Assembly (NCBI GenBank): GCA_041648155.1
Contig: JBAZPL010000046.1
Span: 1 to 15,584 of the forward strand
DNA length: 15,584 nt
Source: SSS58A sp041648155
GTDB taxonomy: Bacteria > Krumholzibacteriota > Krumholzibacteriia > Krumholzibacteriales > Krumholzibacteriaceae
Direction: 5' to 3'
In this document: positions 14,801-15,584 of the stretch, piece after piece
Numbering within the stretch: the stretch's first letter is position 1
Layout: each line of letters starts with the position of its first letter
Translations under genes and position numbers: made by a program
The notes under the pieces: generated by a model
What the model was told of the DNA's origin: nothing
What the model saw: only the letters and a program-made list of their open reading frames with translations
The model's database searches: none

Positions 14801-15584
14801 CACATCCTCCGCGAGCTCGGCGATGACGCCTTCATCCGGGGACGGCTTCGCCTCCACTATCGGCGCCGGCGGGAGCGTATACGCCCGCAGGGAAGAACCC
14901 GACAGAGGATAGATCGACCACTCCAGGTCGCTCGCTCCCTCGTTGCCGATGACAATGGCCCGAACGAGAGAATCTCCCCGCACAAGACTCGCACTCAAGG
15001 AATCGGGGGATACCGTCACCACGGGAGGAAGAAGCGCCTCGCCTCGCAGAGCTACGGCGACGACCGGCTCATCCGGATCCGAGCTCGCGATCGTCAGCGT
15101 TCCCTCGATCACGCCGGCTGCGAGAGGTTCGAATACGACGGCGATCTCGCGTTCCTCGTTGATCGCCAGGGAAAAACCGCTCCCATTCGTCGTGAGCACG
15201 GGGTTGTCGATTGAGACGGAGCTCACGGAAAGGGAAGTCGCCCCGTAGTTCGCGACGATGAATGCTCTGCTTTCGGTATTGCCGATGAGGACGGAACCGA
15301 AATCGAGAAGCGAGTCGCCGACGGCGATATCGGGAGCGGCCGCCACGACGAGGCGCAGCGGCACGAGCACATCAATACCGTCGGGGTCGTTGCTCGAGAC
15401 GACAAGCGTATCCCTGAAGGAGCCGGATGGCGCGCAGAGCGAGGTCGGATGGAAAGTGACGTTGACCTCGGTCGAGCCGAGCGGCGGAACGACTCCGGTC
15501 GACGGCGCGGCATCGACCCAGCAGATTTCGTCGCCGCCGGCGCTCGCCCAGAAGGCGGCGTTGCGAATCACGCGCGGGAGGTCG
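11825..15584 (-). CDS. Giant secreted modular protein (GATase-like and ASH repeats, T9SS-type C-terminal domain), 5' partial
   Basis: The frame is open to the window edge, so the N terminus lies outside; at least 1252 residues are seen. A modular unit repeats: a BACON-like strand block (PP-V-V-T-V-S/P), a glutamine-amidotransferase-like alpha/beta block (ILDGVDVFWTTDVQ; VRVLYDYSHNQY in one, NRILIMKSGSEV in another), a beta-sandwich closing with SNDP, and an ASH/choice-of-anchor block (DFGxVLxG) near residues 90, 545 and 955 counted from the GTG at 15571. The end (about 1157-1248) holds NYPNPLNPSTRIDFSLRE, IYDATGRLVRVL and GVYYCRLVSG, the T9SS sorting/FlgD-like domain of FCB bacteria. The alpha/beta blocks resemble DUF4350/ThuA-type folds, but no amidotransferase Cys-His pair is evident. 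Likely an exported surface or cell-adhesion protein; the substrate is unknown. Confidence 0.85.
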   Translation of the reverse strand, partial: DLPRVIRNAAFWASAGGDEICWVDAAPSTGVVPPLGSTEVNVTFHPTSLCAPSGSFRDTLVVSSNDPDGIDVLVPLRLVVAAAPDIAVGDSLLDFGSVLIGNTESRAFIVANYGATSLSVSSVSIDNPVLTTNGSGFSLAINEEREIAVVFEPLAAGVIEGTLTIASSDPDEPVVAVALRGEALLPPVVTVSPDSLSASLVRGDSLVRAIVIGNEGASDLEWSIYPLSGSSLRAYTLPPAPIVEAKPSPDEGVIAELAEDVRVSSGELAAALMDLGGVRVLYDYSHNQYSDTYWWRLIIADLTARGATVTMNRSPITPAILDGVDVFWTTDVQTPFSESEITALRDWVEAGGGLLFEGDQSSDAFNAILAALRTGIEYSPVAGAKGVTTAVFPHVITRDVSSVLLYNNIAHLSSVAYPARLLLDDKAGIANAAISVAGMGSIVAFADEPFADDYIISEDNRLLGNQVMDYLVFGANWLNPVPLEGTVAAAETAQVDVTIDPRGLHGGEYDARLQITSNDPSTPEVMVPVHVSVTGVPALALSDTTLDFGQVLIGATERRELIVTNAGSDILVVKKIAVEGAGYAADSTGFSLPVHGADTLIVTLLPESEGTMPGMLTIYSNDPADTARAIELAGEGLIPPEIVVTPGALSDSLFTGESSTHILTIENPGENELVFALIENGSGNRILIMKSGSEVSVMRTALAGFADVSAVDVFDGGAATPTLDYLMGYRCVIVASGMPFADPGAVGNVLADYVDRGGGVILTVPSFVSGMSLQGRFMSGGYSPFTIGTGLAPNATLGSYDAGHPVMAGIASMQSLLYTTTSLAAGADWVAQWSNGVPFVATMGERVVGANIFIIDSGTFWPGPNAGVIALLLHNAMLWMSGGNVCWMSAQPTAGSIAPHSSAEIAVTFAAGRPVCVTEGRYLDTLVVESNVPSKPRVEVPLDLFVTSVSDIAAADSVPDFGPVLLGMSVVDTLVVSNTGWDTLVVSAITIDNPSFSAGTGAFSLAPLGSQDLFVHFAPVDTGLVHGILTIESNDPDEASVPVALSGTGRSNVALVSPLGGEEWCIGETDTIRWIVSGPAPDSVSVFLSRDGGVSYLDTLAMGLAGTTLYSWVVAPPETPSARIMIRSYRGVAVSGYDASDSLFAIVTVTGVDEDDDAPPAVNFLAQNYPNPLNPSTRIDFSLRESAPVSLRIYDATGRLVRVLLDEPRKAGRYSEDWDGRDSRGRSVASGVYYCRLVSGSFTATRKMILLR
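12445..13678 (-). repeat. Protein-level module repeat, second complete unit
   Basis: Encodes a BACON-like block (PPEIVVTPGALSDSLFTGE), a GATase-like block starting at NRILIMKSGSE, a hinge GGNVCWMSAQPTAGSIAPH, a beta block ending VESNVPSKP, and an ASH block DFGPVLLG to VALSGTG. The order matches the neighbouring unit at 13679-15030; similarity is at protein level and the DNA is diverged. Boundaries are approximate. Confidence 0.6.
13679..15030 (-). repeat. Protein-level module repeat, first complete unit
   Basis: Encodes a BACON-like block (PPVVTVSPDSLSASLVRGD), a GATase-like block starting at VRVLYDYSHNQY, a hinge FGANWLNPVPLEGTV, a beta block ending ITSNDPSTP, and an ASH block DFGQVLIG to IELAGEG. 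The same hinge and ASH blocks occur again at 15584-15031 (GGDEICWVDAAPSTG, DFGSVLIG), so a third, partly visible unit lies upstream across the window edge. Boundaries are approximate. Confidence 0.6.

Noticed and set aside
12506..15214. A 902-codon open frame on the plus strand opposite the giant secreted gene
   Set aside because: It is rich in Arg, His, Asp and Glu with no domain resemblance, as expected for the antisense of a GC-rich coding frame. The minus-strand frame has clear repeats and a recognised C-terminal domain.

Overview
The window reads as chromosomal DNA from a high-GC (roughly 60% by eye) uncultured-type bacterium of the Fibrobacteres-Chlorobi-Bacteroidetes (FCB) superphylum or a neighbouring candidate phylum such as Eisenbacteria, Krumholzibacteriota or Latescibacteria. 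The main clues are a very large secreted protein ending in a T9SS-type/FlgD-like C-terminal domain (NYPNPLNPST motif), choice-of-anchor/ASH repeats, a secreted beta-helix protein, and a type 2 isoleucyl-tRNA synthetase of the kind common in Bacteroidetes-like lineages. The lineage assignment is inference. No mobile element, CRISPR array, tRNA or rRNA was seen.

Layout. (1) Positions 1-9087 look like one long minus-strand operon, read right to left: a near-consensus sigma70-type promoter (9059-9087), a hairpin-rich leader, ileS2, a lysine-tailed DksA/TraR zinc-finger protein, lspA, an rluD-type pseudouridine synthase, a STAS anti-anti-sigma protein, an RsbW-like ATPase, a membrane-bound SpoIIE/RsbU-type phosphatase, ruvX, and the first 13 codons of a gene that is probably mltG. 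Gene gaps are short (3-48 bp) or overlaps (TTGA, ATGA). The ileS/DksA-like/lspA/rluD order is the same as in Bacillus. The three partner-switching genes are embedded in this translation and envelope operon. (2) Positions 9104-10021 hold a secreted parallel beta-helix protein with an unusual C-terminal tail, read from its own extended -10 promoter. (3) Positions 10022-10481 are an AT-richer divergent intergenic region containing the beta-helix promoter and a long, probably structured leader for the next gene. (4) Positions 10482-10787 (+) encode a small RRM RNA-binding protein, closed by a strong GAAA-tetraloop hairpin that also serves the convergent gene. (5) Positions 10886-11710 (-) encode a purine nucleoside phosphorylase carrying Asp where the classical enzyme has Asn in the base pocket. 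(6) Positions 11825-15584 (-) hold the 3' part of a giant modular surface protein.

How the genes may work together. The partner-switching trio has a complete set of phosphatase, kinase and antagonist domains but no sigma factor in view. It presumably passes a membrane or cytosolic signal to a target encoded elsewhere. Co-transcription with a DksA-like polymerase-binding protein suggests a transcriptional output, but that is inference. Nothing here amounts to a clearly new multi-gene defence or metabolic system. The best leads are the swapped class I signature motif (G-V-H-H) of IleRS, the two structured leaders (ileS and RRM), the cysteine-rich anti-sigma ATPase, the beta-helix C-terminal tail, and the repeating GATase-like/ASH architecture of the giant protein.
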